Part shown: positions 18,473 through 26,775 of the stretch, piece after piece
How positions within the stretch are numbered: the stretch's first letter is position 1
Layout: each line of letters begins with the position of its first letter
Assembly: GCA_902362455.1 (NCBI GenBank)
Contig: CABIWJ010000003.1
Location: 280,342-344,341, forward strand
Direction of reading: 5' to 3'
Source of the DNA: Eubacteriaceae bacterium
GTDB taxonomy: Bacteria; Bacillota; Clostridia; Lachnospirales; Lachnospiraceae
Length of the DNA: 64,000 nucleotides
The notes under the pieces: generated by a model
Database searches by the model: none
What the model was told of the DNA's origin: nothing
The model's input: the letters and a program-made list of their open reading frames with translations, nothing else
Made by a program: the position numbers and the translations under genes

Positions 18473-18686
18473 TATTCTCACCCAGTCTTTCTTTTAAAAT
18501 CTCTCTGCCACGTTTAAGCAGACTACATACTGTTGATTTATTTTTCTTCAATATTTCACTTATCTCCCGGGTAGAATATTCTTCATAATAGTACATATAA
18601 ATAACAGTTTTATATTTAGGTGGTAATTTCATAATCTCTATGAAAGTCTCATCAATATCAAAACAATATTCTCCAATCCATTCCAT
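18462..18686 (-). pseudogene. RNA polymerase ECF sigma factor fragment (region 4 only)
   Basis: The 74 residues correspond to sigma region 4, the helix-turn-helix that reads the -35 element: MKLPPKYKTVIYMYYYEEYSTREISEILKKNKSTVCSLLKRGREIL. Region 2, needed for core binding and -10 recognition, is missing. I read the 140 bp upstream in the other minus-strand frames and saw no region 2 there. The in-frame extension reaches a stop eight codons before the ATG. The giant palindrome starts 137 bp upstream. The gene is therefore most likely the 3' remnant of a sigma gene, although a short region-4 protein could still be made. Confidence 0.7.
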
Positions 18687-18822
18687 CTTGCAGTCAGATA
18701 AAACTGTAAATTATTTGCAAAACACCACCTGATACTATCAGTTCATATTATTATTCGCGAATGTATGTGTTTTGTCTTTCACTATGTATACGTTTTAAGA
18801 CTTCTTTTGATTGCATAAAATA

Positions 18823-19273
18823 AAAAATAATTTATATAAGCAGACTTCGCACATATAAGGACTCGTTTTTATTTACTGCTGTAGAATGAATTTGACATAT
18901 ATAAATATTAGAACTCATTGTAAGAATTGCGTAAATTTGTCAGATGTTATCTTTTTGCTCAAAGTTTGTGTACATTCACGATACAGACATTAAGCCGAGG
19001 TGTCCGTCTATGACACACTCTCTCATATTTCTTAATCTAGTGGGTGTAAATGCCCACACGATACGGCATAAATCGAGCGTGTGTCATAGACGGATACCTC
19101 GGTTTAAATGTCTGGATATTGAATGAACACAAATAATCAAAAGAGCAAAAAGATAATATCGACAAATTAGCAATTTGAAACACGAGTTCTAATATTTATA
19201 TATGCAAAGTCATTCACCGGTAGTTTCTAAACGAATCCTTATATGTGCGAAATCTGCATTATAAATTATTTTT
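18823..19273. repeat. 451-bp giant imperfect palindrome in the MATE 3' UTR
   Basis: The whole stretch folds on itself about a centre near 19048. Matching blocks in both arms, in order from the outside, are AAAAATAATTTATA, GCACATATAAGGA(C/T)TCGTTT, CATATATAAATATTAGAACTC, TTATCTTTTTGCTC, CAGACATT, and CCGAGGT(G/A)TCCGTCTATGACACAC. The tip is the small hairpin GTGGG/CCCAC (19040-19057). The outer edge takes in the TAA stop of the MATE gene, so the hairpin would be the 3' UTR of that mRNA. No transposase or convincing ORF lies inside. The core motif also occurs in the hairpin at 24251-24308. Confidence 0.85.
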
Positions 19274-20621
19274 CTTTTATAGTTTTGCGTAAGAAGTCTT
19301 TATAAAAGTATATGCCTAGTGAAGACGTAAGTAATTCGGTAATTATGAACGTAAGCCAGAATTTATTAAGTCCAAATCTTGAGAATATATAGCCTAATGG
19401 AACAAATAATACGACAGTTCTTACTATTGTTAATACTGAACTTTTTACTGCACGGCCTATCGCCTGAAAGAATACTGGAAATATTAATGAAGTTACCATC
19501 GGAATAAAGCTAAAACCTATAAATCTTAAGCCTATTGTTCCTATTTCTATTACTGTTTTATCGCTTGTGAATACAGAAAGCATCTGTGACGGAATGGTTT
19601 CAAAACACAATGTTCCGACTGCCATAAGGCATACCCCTGCTATTAAAGAGGTCAATAATGTCTTTCTGCACCTGTCCAAGCTTCCTGCTGCATAATTGTA
19701 GCTTATTACAGGCACTATGCAGGTCTGCAATGCTCCTAATGGAATAAAGAAAAATGTCTGCCATTTATAATATAATCCAAGTGCGGTCACTGCCTGGTCT
19801 GAAAAGCCTGCCAGAATAAGATTTAATCCCAATATGTAAAATGTATATGCTGACTGCATTAATATATTAGGTATTCCAAGTATATATATTCTCTTGATTT
19901 CAGGAAGAAATTTAGAAATATGTGGTGGTTTATGATATGCTTTTCTGAATACAATTACGGCTGCCACTATCTGTCCTGCCACTGTTGCAATTGCTGCACC
20001 TGCGATACCACATTTTCTTACACCAAACATTCCAAAAATCAAAACAGGATCTAATATTATATTAGTTATCGCTCCTGCAATCTGGGCATACATAGGTGTT
20101 TTCATATCGCCTCTTGCCTGAAGAATTTTACTCCATATGCTCTCAAGAAATAATCCTATACTTGCCACGCACACAATTCGCCCATATATCACTACATATC
20201 TTATGACTTCTTTCGAATCTGTAGACATTTTCGCATACACCGGCATAATAAAAAAGCATATTACCGCAAATAATATCCATAGTACAAGTGCTAACGGAGT
20301 TCCGATTCCTGCGTTTTCGTCAGCCTTACCTTTCTTCTTTATTCCAAGATAATAAGCCATATTTGTATTAATACCCACACCCGTTCCAACACCTAAAGCT
20401 ATCATTAATAACTGCATCGGATAAATTATTGATAATGCTGTAAGACCACTTTCTGAATATTTTCCCACAAACAGGCTGTCAACAATATTATACAATGCCT
20501 GAATTAACTGTGCGAGCATCACGGGTGGTGCAATTTTTAGTAAAATCTTCCCAATTTTCTCCTTACCATATAACTCACCCTCTGGAACTATATTTTGTTT
20601 ATTTTCTGATTTATTATTCAT
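19266..20621 (-). CDS. MATE family multidrug/organic cation efflux transporter
   Basis: A 451-residue protein with twelve hydrophobic segments in two repeated halves, as in MatE-domain (NorM/DinF-like) exporters that expel cationic compounds using Na+ or H+ gradients. Typical stretches are KIAPPVMLAQLIQALYNIVDSLFVG at the N-terminus and the second-half counterpart around GIPNILMQSAYTFYILGLNLILAG. Substrate is unknown. It is alone on its side, with an 88-bp gap to the GNAT gene upstream, and is followed immediately by the giant palindrome. The stop codon is inside the palindrome arm. Confidence 0.92.
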   Translation of the reverse strand: MNNKSENKQNIVPEGELYGKEKIGKILLKIAPPVMLAQLIQALYNIVDSLFVGKYSESGLTALSIIYPMQLLMIALGVGTGVGINTNMAYYLGIKKKGKADENAGIGTPLALVLWILFAVICFFIMPVYAKMSTDSKEVIRYVVIYGRIVCVASIGLFLESIWSKILQARGDMKTPMYAQIAGAITNIILDPVLIFGMFGVRKCGIAGAAIATVAGQIVAAVIVFRKAYHKPPHISKFLPEIKRIYILGIPNILMQSAYTFYILGLNLILAGFSDQAVTALGLYYKWQTFFFIPLGALQTCIVPVISYNYAAGSLDRCRKTLLTSLIAGVCLMAVGTLCFETIPSQMLSVFTSDKTVIEIGTIGLRFIGFSFIPMVTSLIFPVFFQAIGRAVKSSVLTIVRTVVLFVPLGYIFSRFGLNKFWLTFIITELLTSSLGIYFYKDFLRKTIKEK

Positions 20622-20709
20622 TTTCTTTCACTTCTGCTTACTTATTTTTTATTATCTCTCTACTTACAAGATTCTCTGAAATTGAATAGGATATTTGTCA
20701 TCTATTTAT

Positions 20710-21309
20710 CTAAATTTCCAAATCTTCAAATTTAATGACTGCCGGCTGGTTATCAGTATGTTCTCCGAGTATTTTCTCTAACCACACCATATCATACCAT
20801 CTGTTAAATTTATATCCACATTTATGAAATTCGCCAATCCATTCATATCCCATATGTTTATGGAATTTTACACTTGCATTTGTTAAATATTCGTCTTCAA
20901 CCTCCGTATATGCGATGCAGGCATAAAGATTTACAATATTCTGTTTCTTCAAAATCTTCTCTAACTGGGCATATAGTAATTTACCAAGTCCCATTTTTCT
21001 CATATCTTCCTTGATATACACACTTGTCTCAACCGCCCAGTCGTATGCTGCCCTTCCCTTAAATGTACTGGCATAAACATATCCAGTCACTTCTCCATTA
21101 ATTTCTGCAACTAAATATGGATATTTCTTCAATGTTTTCTCTATACGGCTTCGAAATACATCTACTGCAGGTACATCATATTCAAATGTTATTGCAGTCT
21201 TTTCTACATATGGTCTGTAAATATCTAACAGTACTTTTGCATCATCTAAAGCAGCTGTTCTTATTATAATTTCATTTTCACCATTTTTCTCTTCGTATAT
21301 TTTACTCAT
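20710..21309 (-). CDS. GNAT N-acetyltransferase, phosphinothricin-acetyltransferase-like
   Basis: About 199 residues with the GNAT fold. The acetyl-CoA binding loop is KEDMRKMGLGKLLYAQLE, and the C-terminal TNASVKFHKHMGYEWIGEFHKCGYKFNRWYDMVWLEK matches the Pat/YwnH-like subgroup that acetylates small amines. The start at 21309 follows AAATGGAG-ATTATT, the tail of a multi-hairpin leader; the ATG four codons upstream is within that ribosome site. A second GNAT gene lies 80 bp upstream. The substrate cannot be inferred. Confidence 0.85.
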   Translation of the reverse strand: MSKIYEEKNGENEIIIRTAALDDAKVLLDIYRPYVEKTAITFEYDVPAVDVFRSRIEKTLKKYPYLVAEINGEVTGYVYASTFKGRAAYDWAVETSVYIKEDMRKMGLGKLLYAQLEKILKKQNIVNLYACIAYTEVEDEYLTNASVKFHKHMGYEWIGEFHKCGYKFNRWYDMVWLEKILGEHTDNQPAVIKFEDLEI

Positions 21310-21315
21310 AATAAT

Positions 21316-21380
21316 CTCCATTTCGCAGGTACCACAAATAGCTGTGTAAAAAATCAGATATCAATCTGTATTTTTCACAC
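21316..21380 (-). repeat. Multi-hairpin leader element (copy 2)
   Basis: On the minus strand the order is: a hairpin beginning GTGTGAAAAATACAGAT and closing with ATCTGATTTTTTACAC (21344-21380), then AGCTATTTGTGGTACCTGCGAAATGGAG at 21316-21343, and then the GNAT start codon. The parts GTGTGAAA, GCTATTTGT and CTGCG(G/A)AATGGAG occur in the same order in copy 1 (2574-2723). Confidence 0.6.
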
Positions 21381-21389
21381 CATCATATT

Positions 21390-21863
21390 TTATAATTCCT
21401 TTGTCATCTGCATATATGGTAACTTTTTATATCCACATTTCTCATATACTGCAACTGCTCTTTCATTCTCCGGTTCCACCTCAAGTCTGAATCTGACTGA
21501 ATCATCTCCGTACATATCCTGTAATTTTTCAAAGAATTTAGAGCCTATACCCATTCCCCTGTACTCATTTTTAATATATATATCCTCAATCCATACACAC
21601 ATTCCGCCATATTCCGTTGAATAACTCTTTGCAAGCATAGCATAACCTGCAAGTTTATCTTCTTCATTATGTCTCTTCATATTATCTGAATTACATTCAA
21701 ATACATATCCCTCGATAAATGGACATTTACCAATACAATCGTCTATGTCCTTCTTCAATATTTCCTCAGAAGCTTTATGTAAAACAGCAGGTGATGCGTA
21801 AAACACTTTCATCATCTCTAGAACTTCTTCTTTATCTTTATCTTCTATTAATCTGATTAACAT
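21390..21863 (-). CDS. GNAT family N-acetyltransferase
   Basis: A 157-residue GNAT protein. The acetyl-CoA site is IYIKNEYRGMGIGSKFFEKLQ, and the closing strand/helix is RFRLEVEPENERAVAVYEKCGYKKLPYMQM. The start is a clear ATG with GGAG upstream. It precedes the second GNAT gene in the same direction with an 80-bp gap holding leader element copy 2. These enzymes may acetylate amino acids, polyamines or antibiotics; no motif narrows it. Confidence 0.85.
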   Translation of the reverse strand: MLIRLIEDKDKEEVLEMMKVFYASPAVLHKASEEILKKDIDDCIGKCPFIEGYVFECNSDNMKRHNEEDKLAGYAMLAKSYSTEYGGMCVWIEDIYIKNEYRGMGIGSKFFEKLQDMYGDDSVRFRLEVEPENERAVAVYEKCGYKKLPYMQMTKEL

Positions 21864-22251
21864 TATTTCATCTCCATTTTTATCACTTTATTTTATCGTT
21901 TTATTTTGTTTTTTCATTTATTTTTGTGTTTTCTAATATTGGTTTTTGTATTTCATATATATTATTACGTTTGATACTTTTAATTTGACTTTTCATTTTC
22001 TATTATCTTCTATATCTTACTATGTAAATTAAAAATGTCAATCCATATAAATACTACATATTATGTTATAAACCTAAACTTCACACACATATTGCAATCA
22101 AATCTTCTTTATTAAGTGAATTTGCAAATATAAATATAAAAATTATTGACTTTCCAATTTTTATAAGTAATTTTTCTTATCTTTTGGTTGCCATAATCCA
22201 TAAAATTTGTTAACCTATTCTTAATATATTGTAGTAGAAAAGAGGATAAAG
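21864..22251. other. AT-rich divergent intergenic region
   Basis: About 390 bp of very AT-rich DNA between the divergent GNAT and xpt genes. It must hold promoters for both. A TTGACT near 22144 has no good -10 partner. I looked for the purine-riboswitch core, often found before xpt, and did not see it. No ORF or strong hairpin is visible. Confidence 0.5.
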
Positions 22252-22833
22252 ATGAATTTTTTAGAAGAACGAATTATTAAAGACGGCATTGTTAAAGAGG
22301 GTAATGTATTAAAAGTTGACAGTTTTCTCAATCACCAGATGGATATCAGCTTATTTGAACAGATGGGCGAAGAGTTTAAACGTCGTTTTGCAGATAAAAC
22401 AATCAATAAAATCTTAACTATCGAAGCATCAGGTATAGGTATTGCCTGTGTTGTTGCTAAATACTTCAATGTTCCTGTTGTATTTGCAAAGAAATCAAAA
22501 AGCATAAATATCGAAGGTGAGATGTATATAGCTGAAGTAGAATCTTTTACTCATAAATGCAGGAATCAGGTTATAGTATCTAAGAAATTTTTAAATTCTG
22601 ATGATAAAGTCTTAATTATAGATGATTTTCTTGCGAACGGCTGTGCATTACAGGGATTAATCTCTATTGTAAATGAAGCCGGTGGAACAGTTGAAGGCAT
22701 CGGTATCGCAATCGAAAAGGGCTTCCAGTCAGGTGGACGTATCATAAGAAATCTTGGTTATCAGTTAGAGTCACTTGCTATTGTCGAAAGTATGGATGCT
22801 GCAAACGGTACAATACAGTTTCGTGAACAGTAA
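22252..22833 (+). CDS. xpt: Xanthine phosphoribosyltransferase
   Basis: Converts xanthine and PRPP to xanthosine monophosphate in purine salvage. It is 193 residues, the Xpt size, and starts [12 protein letters not shown] after AGAGGA. The PRPP-binding motif is [15 protein letters not shown], and [12 protein letters not shown] is the family substrate-loop region. It is followed 81 bp later by a xanthine/uracil-type permease gene, the same pairing as xpt-pbuX of Bacillus. Unlike Bacillus, no guanine riboswitch is visible upstream. Confidence 0.95.
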   Translation: MNFLEERIIKDGIVKEGNVLKVDSFLNHQMDISLFEQMGEEFKRRFADKTINKILTIEASGIGIACVVAKYFNVPVVFAKKSKSINIEGEMYIAEVESFTHKCRNQVIVSKKFLNSDDKVLIIDDFLANGCALQGLISIVNEAGGTVEGIGIAIEKGFQSGGRIIRNLGYQLESLAIVESMDAANGTIQFREQ

Positions 22834-22914
22834 TTTGGTGTCAGAAAATCTTTTGCCCAACATCACATCTGTAATATTACTGTAATACTATATTAAAAGA
22901 GGATAAGAAAATAA

Positions 22915-24249
22915 ATGAAAAGTACAAATTCTACTGTTTCGACAGCTAATCTCTATAAACTTGATGGCAAAATTCCAGTTACTCAGGCTATACCATTTGG
23001 CTTACAACATATATTAGCAATGTTTGTTGCTAATATTTCACCTATTCTTATAGTGGCAGGTACTTGTAATCTGTCAGCTTCACAAACTGCAATGCTTATT
23101 CAGAGTGCAATGATAATTGCCGGAATAGGTACACTCATACAGCTTTTTCCTATATGGCGTATTGGTTCAGGACTTCCAATTGTTATGGGTATCAGTTTTA
23201 CATTTGTTTCTGTTTTCTGCTACATCGGACCTACGTATGGCTATAACGCAATTGTTGGTGCAATTCTTGTCGGTGGTATTATCGAGGGTGTACTTGGTCT
23301 TTTTGCCAAATATTGGATTAAACTTATTGCACCAATTGTAGCGGCAAGCGTTGTAACTGCTATTGGTTTCTCACTTCTTTCAGTCGGTGCCTCATCATTT
23401 GGTGGTGGTTCAGGTACAGAGAATTTTGGTTCAGCTAAGAACTGGATTATTGGAACAGTTACTTTATTAAGCTGTATTGTATTCAATATATTTGCTAAAT
23501 CTTATTTAAAACAGCTTTCGGTATTATTCGGTTTAATTGTCGGCTATATCGTTGCTGCCTGTATGGGTATGATTGATTTTTCTGCATTACAGAATACTTC
23601 GTTTATTGCATTACCATCAATTATGCCTTTCAAACCTGAATTCAATATTAATGCAATTATTTCCGTTACATTAATCTTCTTAGTATCTGCAACGGAAACT
23701 ATCGGTGATACATCTGCATTAGCTGCTTCAGGATTAAATCGAGATGTGACTCTTAAAGAAACATCCGGCTCTATTGCCTGTGATGGTTTTATAAGTGCAT
23801 TATCATCAATATTGGGTTGCCTGCCAATTACTTCATTCAGCCAGAATGTCGGTCTGGTAGCTATGACTAAGGTTGTCAACAGATTTGCAATCGCTGCCGG
23901 TGCTGTTATAATGCTGCTCGCAGGCATCTTCCCATTCTTTGGTTCGTTGCTCGCAACTCTTCCTGATGCAGTTCTTGGTGGTTGTACACTTATGATGTTC
24001 GGTAACATTGTCGTAAGCGGCTTACAGATGATAGGAAAATGCGGATATACACAGAGAAATATCACAATTGCTGCACTTTCATTAAGTATTGGAATCGGTT
24101 TCACACAGGTACCTGAAATCTTTTCTATTTTTCCAAAGATTGTAGAAACTGTATTTGCTGAAAACTGCGTAGCTGTTGTATTTATAGTCTCTATTATATT
24201 AAACCTTGTATTACCTAAAAATATGGACGTAACACCTGCTTCGAAATAA
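22915..24249 (+). CDS. pbuX: Xanthine permease (NCS2 family)
   Basis: A nucleobase/cation symporter-2 protein of 444 residues with about 12-14 transmembrane segments. Family marks are PFGLQHILAMFVANISPILI at the N-terminus, SATETIGDTSALA (the conserved TM8 Glu region) and CLPITSFSQNVGLVAMTKV. It imports xanthine for the xpt product encoded just upstream, and the two are probably one operon ending at the hairpin at 24251. Specificity for xanthine over uric acid is inferred from the neighbour. Confidence 0.92.
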   Translation: MKSTNSTVSTANLYKLDGKIPVTQAIPFGLQHILAMFVANISPILIVAGTCNLSASQTAMLIQSAMIIAGIGTLIQLFPIWRIGSGLPIVMGISFTFVSVFCYIGPTYGYNAIVGAILVGGIIEGVLGLFAKYWIKLIAPIVAASVVTAIGFSLLSVGASSFGGGSGTENFGSAKNWIIGTVTLLSCIVFNIFAKSYLKQLSVLFGLIVGYIVAACMGMIDFSALQNTSFIALPSIMPFKPEFNINAIISVTLIFLVSATETIGDTSALAASGLNRDVTLKETSGSIACDGFISALSSILGCLPITSFSQNVGLVAMTKVVNRFAIAAGAVIMLLAGIFPFFGSLLATLPDAVLGGCTLMMFGNIVVSGLQMIGKCGYTQRNITIAALSLSIGIGFTQVPEIFSIFPKIVETVFAENCVAVVFIVSIILNLVLPKNMDVTPASK

Positions 24250-24250
24250 C

Positions 24251-24308
24251 AATGTCCGTCTATGAAACATACACTATTATTTATAAGTGTGTTCCATAGG
24301 CGGACATT
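24251..24308 (+). terminator. Strong hairpin terminator after pbuX
   Basis: Arms AATGTCCGTCTATGAAACA and its near complement form a stem of about 24 bp directly after the pbuX stop, followed by TAATTTT. It can also serve the convergent minus-strand gene ending at 24334. Its outer sequence TGTCCGTCTATGA..ACAC is the same as the core block of the giant palindrome at 18823-19273. Confidence 0.8.
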
Positions 24309-24333
24309 TAATTTTCACTATACCAGATTTATC

Positions 24334-24585
24334 TTAACCTTTAAGTCCTCTTGCCTGTCTGTCCATATCTTCAACTACGATATCATATATCTCGCCTAAT
24401 GATGAACAGTATTCTAATACTTTCCAAGGCTCATTTGTATGAAAATGAATCTTAATTAATTCATCATCACCTACTGCTAACAGGCAGTCACCTTTAAAAT
24501 TGTTTGTAAAATAATCACTAATGACATCTTCGTCAAGGTCTTTTCCCTCAATTAATAACTGGGTATCATATTTGAATTCTAACAT
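24334..24585 (-). CDS. Stand-alone FakA/DAK C-terminal-like domain protein
   Basis: A protein of 83 residues whose whole length resembles the C-terminal domain of FakA/YloV-type kinases: KYDTQLLIEGKDLDED then VGDDELIKIHFHTNEPWKVLEY and GEIYDIVVEDM. In FakA this domain follows the DhaK/DhaL-like parts and contributes to work with FakB fatty-acid-binding partners. No kinase or FakB gene is nearby. The start at 24585 (MLEFKYD) is chosen because GGAGG lies 6 nt before it; the ATG six codons upstream overlaps that site. The role is unknown. Confidence 0.7.
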   Translation of the reverse strand: MLEFKYDTQLLIEGKDLDEDVISDYFTNNFKGDCLLAVGDDELIKIHFHTNEPWKVLEYCSSLGEIYDIVVEDMDRQARGLKG

Positions 24586-24675
24586 TTGTCCTCCATTCCA
24601 CAATGCGTATTAAATTAATTCTCTCTTTGGTAATAACAGATTTTACCATTTATGTCAAGCTATAAAGAATATCAT

Positions 24676-25101
24676 TCAATCAAATGTAACAATTTTCTCA
24701 TTTATGGAGATATCAACTATCTTAGAGATTTCTATTGATGTCTTATTCTCCATAATTATACAGCCATTATCTTCATCTATTTTCCGGACATTTCCTCTGT
24801 ATTCAAGATATTTTCCTCCTGCTTTCCTATCATCAGGCTTAAAATATCTGATATATACATTTACTGATTGCCGGTTCTTTAGTTTCTCCCTCAATAGCTG
24901 CAATTTCATATCTATTTCAGATTTGATATATTCGTCCATATCAGTTAATTCATCTGTAAGCCTTGCAGTTTCATTTATTACCTCTTCATAACCTGTTAAT
25001 GCCGAAAATGGTGCAAACTGGGCAGCTCTGTCATGAATTGACATCTGCATATGGTTCTTTGAAACGTGATGTGGAAGATTAATTATATCATCATAATTCA
25101 C
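24676..25101 (-). CDS. YolD-like protein
   Basis: A 141-residue protein of the YolD-like type. The N-terminal HDRAAQFAPFSALTGYEE is the hallmark stretch. The remainder is acidic/basic with a small beta-rich C-terminus (GNVRKIDEDNGCIIMENKTSIEI). YolD proteins are regularly encoded with Y-family polymerases in Firmicutes and are thought to help or regulate them. Its GTG start overlaps the stop of the upstream UmuC-type gene by four bases (GTGA), a tight translational coupling. Confidence 0.85.
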   Translation of the reverse strand: MNYDDIINLPHHVSKNHMQMSIHDRAAQFAPFSALTGYEEVINETARLTDELTDMDEYIKSEIDMKLQLLREKLKNRQSVNVYIRYFKPDDRKAGGKYLEYRGNVRKIDEDNGCIIMENKTSIEISKIVDISINEKIVTFD

Positions 25102-26633
25102 GCTTTGTGTCCTCCTATCTGGCTGTTTCTCTCTCTTCCTGTTGCACCCTCTTCAAAGTTAATTCCTTTAAGCATTGAATTTTTACCATATTTATTTTTA
25201 ACAGTAAGCATAGCTTCCTGTAATTTTCTTTCTTTATCTAATGCAGCTTTTTCTTTCTTCTTCTCTTTTTCTAATGCCTCATAATCCGTAAATAAGTCCA
25301 TCTGCATATATTCTTCTACTGCATCCTTTACTTCATCTTCATTTACAATTCTATTCGCTGTAATATTTATTCGTCGTACTAGCAGATTATAATCTACTAT
25401 TTCATCAAATAGCTTTGAAACTGCATTCATGATAACATTTGAAGATGATGTTTTCATCTTAAGATTTGTAGTTCCATGTGCATGTTTAGGTATGGAACGT
25501 CCATATCTGTCTATTGTGATTTCGCCCGAATATTTCTTACGTCTGTTGACATCAGTAATATTTTCTATGTCATATCCAATTGTTAAAACTATCTGGTCGG
25601 TAAGAAGCCGTTTCTCCACAAGGCTCAATGCTAACTGGTCGCTCATCTCCATTACAACTACCTTTGCTTTATCCATTGTATAAGGACAAGTAAGCACCTG
25701 TCCTGCCCCAAGACTCTTTGTCTCCGGCTTATAAGCTTTAATATCTGCAATTGTACAGGGTTCATATCCCCAGCTATGGTCTATCAGCAATTCCGCATTT
25801 ATTCCAAATAATTTATATAACAATTCTTCATTGTAGAAATCTCCAGCTTCACCAATGCTGCATCGTGCTACATCTCCCATTGTATATATGCCATTTTCTT
25901 CTAATTTCTTTGCATATCCTCTTCCAACTCTCCAGAAATCAGTTATCGGTCTGTGGTTCCATAACATTTTCCTGTATTTCATCTCATCTAATTCTGCAAT
26001 TCGTACACCATTTTCGTCCGGTTCAATATGTTTTGCCACCACGTCCATAGCTACTTTACATAGATACAGATTTGTTGCAATTCCTGCTGTAGCTGTTATT
26101 CCCGTATTCTTTAATACGTCCTCAATTATTTTCATCGTTATCTCTTTAGCAGTCATTCCATATATTTTCAGATATCCCGTAATATCCATAAACACTTCAT
26201 CGACTGAATATATATGAATATCCTCAGGTGCTACGTATTTAAGATAAATATCGTATATTTTCCTGCTATATTCCATATATAATGCCATTCTTGGCCTGGC
26301 AACTATATAATCAAGTTCATACTGTGAATTTCTCAATTCTTCTGAATCATATGAACTGCCTGTAAATCTTCCATCCTTTGTTCTGCCACGCCTTATACGG
26401 TTGACCTCTTTAACTTTCTGTACTACTTCAAATAATCTTGCACGTCCCGGTATTCCATATGCTTTTAATGAGGGTGATACTGCTAAGCATATTGTCTTTT
26501 CAGTTCTTGACCTATCAGCAACCACAAGGTTCGTTGTTAATGGATTTAAACATCTTTCCACACATTCTACAGAAGCATAGAAAGATTTTAAATCAATTGC
26601 AATATAAATTCGGTTATTATTATTTATTTCCAT
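25098..26633 (-). CDS. Y-family DNA polymerase, UmuC/DinB type
   Basis: An error-prone translesion polymerase of 511 residues. The palm catalytic motifs are present: AIDLKSFYASVE (first Asp) and IYSVDEVFMDITGYL (second acidic pair). The helix-hairpin-helix and little-finger regions follow (DFWRVGRGYAKKLEENGIYTMGDVA). A Lys/Glu-rich tail of about 60 residues may bind partners. It is coupled to the downstream YolD-like gene, the arrangement of the YqjW/YolD and UvrX/YolD pairs of Bacillus. I did not find an LexA/DinR box by eye in the short gap upstream (26634-26775). Confidence 0.9.
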   Translation of the reverse strand: MEINNNNRIYIAIDLKSFYASVECVERCLNPLTTNLVVADRSRTEKTICLAVSPSLKAYGIPGRARLFEVVQKVKEVNRIRRGRTKDGRFTGSSYDSEELRNSQYELDYIVARPRMALYMEYSRKIYDIYLKYVAPEDIHIYSVDEVFMDITGYLKIYGMTAKEITMKIIEDVLKNTGITATAGIATNLYLCKVAMDVVAKHIEPDENGVRIAELDEMKYRKMLWNHRPITDFWRVGRGYAKKLEENGIYTMGDVARCSIGEAGDFYNEELLYKLFGINAELLIDHSWGYEPCTIADIKAYKPETKSLGAGQVLTCPYTMDKAKVVVMEMSDQLALSLVEKRLLTDQIVLTIGYDIENITDVNRRKKYSGEITIDRYGRSIPKHAHGTTNLKMKTSSSNVIMNAVSKLFDEIVDYNLLVRRINITANRIVNEDEVKDAVEEYMQMDLFTDYEALEKEKKKEKAALDKERKLQEAMLTVKNKYGKNSMLKGINFEEGATGRERNSQIGGHKA

Positions 26634-26660
26634 CTTTCCATCTCCTCCTATTAATACTAA

Positions 26661-26688
26661 AGGTGTCTGATAATTATACCAGACACCT
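26661..26688 (-). terminator. Terminator of pckA
   Basis: Stem AGGTGTCTG with CCAGACACCT around a 9-nt AT-rich loop. It lies about 90 bp downstream of the minus-strand pckA stop and upstream of the polymerase gene. The T-run is short (TTTAGT). Confidence 0.6.
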
Positions 26689-26775
26689 CTATATTCGTCT
26701 AATGCTTTATATATCTATAGTCTATACAATTTGTACATTTTCTATATAATATTCATCAGATTTATTTTATTCAGA

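Noticed and set aside
18944..19126. 60-residue open frame inside the giant palindrome
   Set aside because: It lies across the loop of an inverted repeat, has no ribosome site and an unnatural composition; the frame is a by-product of the palindrome.
21864..22251. Guanine/xanthine riboswitch before xpt
   Set aside because: I could not find the conserved purine-aptamer loops or a P1 stem in the upstream 250 bp.
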